Source: Flavihumibacter profundi
Lineage (GTDB): Bacteria > Bacteroidota > Bacteroidia > Chitinophagales > Chitinophagaceae
Assembly (NCBI RefSeq): GCF_020076305.1
Contig: NZ_JAIQXE010000002.1
Coordinates: forward strand, 806,001 to 870,000
Reading direction: 5' to 3'
DNA length: 64,000 bases
The position numbers and the translations under genes were made by a program. Below are positions 62,816 through 64,000 of this stretch, piece by piece (the first letter of the stretch is position 1; the number at the start of each line of letters is the position of its first letter). The notes under the pieces were generated by a model. It ran no database searches. It was not told where the DNA came from and saw only the letters and a program-made list of their open reading frames with translations.

Positions 62816-64000
62816 TTAAACAAGGCTGAATTTACCATCCGTACTTATAACGATCTGTTCCTCGGCCTGCAGGTGGTTAATCGCTTTCCAAAGCTCGGTT
62901 TCATCGCAGGGAAAAGGCAGTTGCAGTTTGATTGCGTCTAATTGCAGTTCTCCTGCCGATAAAACTTTCTTTATGGCTTTAACCAGCCCGTCAATTGAAA
63001 CGGGTTCTTTCCTGCTCCTGAGGCAATTGTCGCAGATGCCACAGGCTTTTATGGTTTCATCCCCAAAATAATTTCCGATATAAACGCTGCGGCAGGATTT
63101 CCCTTCTATGTATAACCGCAGTTTGCGAAGCCTTTCCCTGGCAAGTTCCTTTCTTTTTGCCAGGGCCTGCAGGTCAATTTTCAGGTATTCAACCTTAACC
63201 CTTTCACTCAGCAAAACCAGTTGGGGCTGGTCTTTTTTAGGTTCGTAAATTATTATTCCATGCTGGTGCAGGAAATTCAGGTCATTGATCAACTGGTCAT
63301 TTTCAATTTTCAGTATGCGGCACAGGTATAATTCGCTGATGATGACCGGGTAAGAGAAAATGCCCTCATAATTCCTTAGCAATGCCTTGATAAGCGGTTC
63401 CAGCCTGGGATATTGTTGTTCGAAATTTTCGATCCATTGCCGGTCGCCTGAAAACCTTACGGTAGATGGCATGTAAACTGATTCATTCAGTGCACAATAG
63501 CCTTCTGCCTGGAGTAGCTGCAGCGAGTTTATTGCAGAGGCCCTGTCGATATTAAAATTATTGCAAAACAGGCCCAGGTCGAAATCATAAGTATTGCCCT
63601 CGCCGCTTCCGGAGGGGATTTGTAAAAAATTCGCCAGTGCCTGGTATACTTTCTTAATGGTTTCAATGTTGGGATATTTCTTTTCCAGTTGTCCATCCAG
63701 CTCATCCAGTTCCTGTTTATTATATAGTAATACCGCATAAGCTTTTTGCTGGTCGCGGCCAGCCCTTCCTGCCTCCTGGTAATAGTTTTCAAGGCAGTCA
63801 GGTACATCATAATGCACAACCAGCCGCACATCAGGTTTATCAATGCCCATGCCGAAAGCATTCGTGCTTACAATTATCCTGCATTGGTTACTGGTCCATA
63901 GTTGTTGCCTTTCATTTCGTTCTTCATGACCTAACCCGGCGTGATAGAAGGTAACGGTATGACCTTTGTCCTGCAGGTACCGGCAGATATCGGCCGTTCT
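62816..64000 (-). CDS. recQ: RecQ-family DNA helicase, C-terminal part (cut by window edge)
   Basis: 394 residues are visible and the frame runs off the right edge. Helicase motif V (STNAFGMGIDKPDVR) and motif VI (YYQEAGRAGRD) open the visible part. Four Cys follow, spread over CRSVYIGNYFGDE and ACGICDNCL, in the RecQ zinc-binding layout, then the RQC winged-helix region. No HRDC domain is seen. It unwinds DNA in recombination and repair. The N-terminal ATP-binding half lies outside the window. Confidence 0.92.
   Translation of the reverse strand, partial: RTADICRYLQDKGHTVTFYHAGLGHEERNERQQLWTSNQCRIIVSTNAFGMGIDKPDVRLVVHYDVPDCLENYYQEAGRAGRDQQKAYAVLLYNKQELDELDGQLEKKYPNIETIKKVYQALANFLQIPSGSGEGNTYDFDLGLFCNNFNIDRASAINSLQLLQAEGYCALNESVYMPSTVRFSGDRQWIENFEQQYPRLEPLIKALLRNYEGIFSYPVIISELYLCRILKIENDQLINDLNFLHQHGIIIYEPKKDQPQLVLLSERVKVEYLKIDLQALAKRKELARERLRKLRLYIEGKSCRSVYIGNYFGDETIKACGICDNCLRSRKEPVSIDGLVKAIKKVLSAGELQLDAIKLQLPFPCDETELWKAINHLQAEEQIVISTDGKFSLV

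Noticed and set aside
61267-64000. HerA-like ATPase beside recQ as a phage defence system
   Set aside because: The genes converge, so they are not one operon. There is no nuclease or other defence partner, and both families occur as housekeeping genes.

Overview
The window is chromosomal DNA from a member of the Bacteroidota, most likely family Chitinophagaceae. The evidence is the gene set: an ftsX-DUF3098-uppP cluster, GH97, an OprO/P-type porin, type IX-style C-terminal domains, UnbV/ASPIC lipoproteins and a DUF3108 protein. Many start codons are also preceded by the Bacteroidota -7 promoter element TAnnTTTG, with almost no Shine-Dalgarno sequences. Genes are dense on both strands. I see no rRNA, tRNA, CRISPR array or insertion sequence.

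Layout. 1-4.4 kb is a phosphate block: a PiT transporter (cut by the left edge), a PhoU-like DUF47 protein, an OprO/P-like porin and a PhoR/PhoB-like pair. 4.5-8.5 kb holds a secreted protein with a possible caspase-like His/Cys domain and an MsbA-like exporter. 8.5-12.9 kb is atpBEFHA; gamma, beta and epsilon are elsewhere. 13-18.8 kb has secreted proteins, a two-gene ABC system and a LolA-like protein. 18.8-32.4 kb is mostly housekeeping: pdxA, ksgA, a 2-hydroxyacid dehydrogenase, greA, HIT, ruvC, a flippase-like membrane protein, DUF3108, an MBL hydrolase, a UMF1 transporter, uppP, DUF3098, ftsX and leuS. 32.7-48.3 kb is largely surface and carbohydrate biology: a TraB-like DUF5694 protein, a LacI regulator, a large UnbV lipoprotein, a periplasmic trehalase, and a tight four-gene operon (SLC45/SUT-like MFS, GH100-like glycosidase, PfkB sugar kinase, GH97) that looks built for sucrose or a related glucoside.

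48.4-55 kb reads as an accessory, AT-richer stretch: VanZ, a 5'-truncated DHFR/RibD-like gene, an HSL-type esterase, a Tat/lipobox GH1, a zinc metallopeptidase with an extra C-terminal domain, and a TPR-Arr (rifampin ADP-ribosyltransferase) fusion. 55.3-64 kb has a small orphan gene behind a striking 11-bp tandem array, a MarR regulator with two matching palindromes, ruvB, a lipoprotein with an all-alpha glycosidase-like fold, a BamA-type barrel, an RprY-like regulator, a HerA-like ATPase and recQ (cut by the right edge).

The signals most worth following are non-coding: the 11-bp tandem array at 55174-55294, a greA leader with an intrinsic-terminator hairpin and a strong Shine-Dalgarno, a leucine-rich leader ORF abutting leuS, paired MarR palindromes, and a dispersed GTGAATR heptamer repeat. 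All function calls come from reading the translated sequence; no database search was run.
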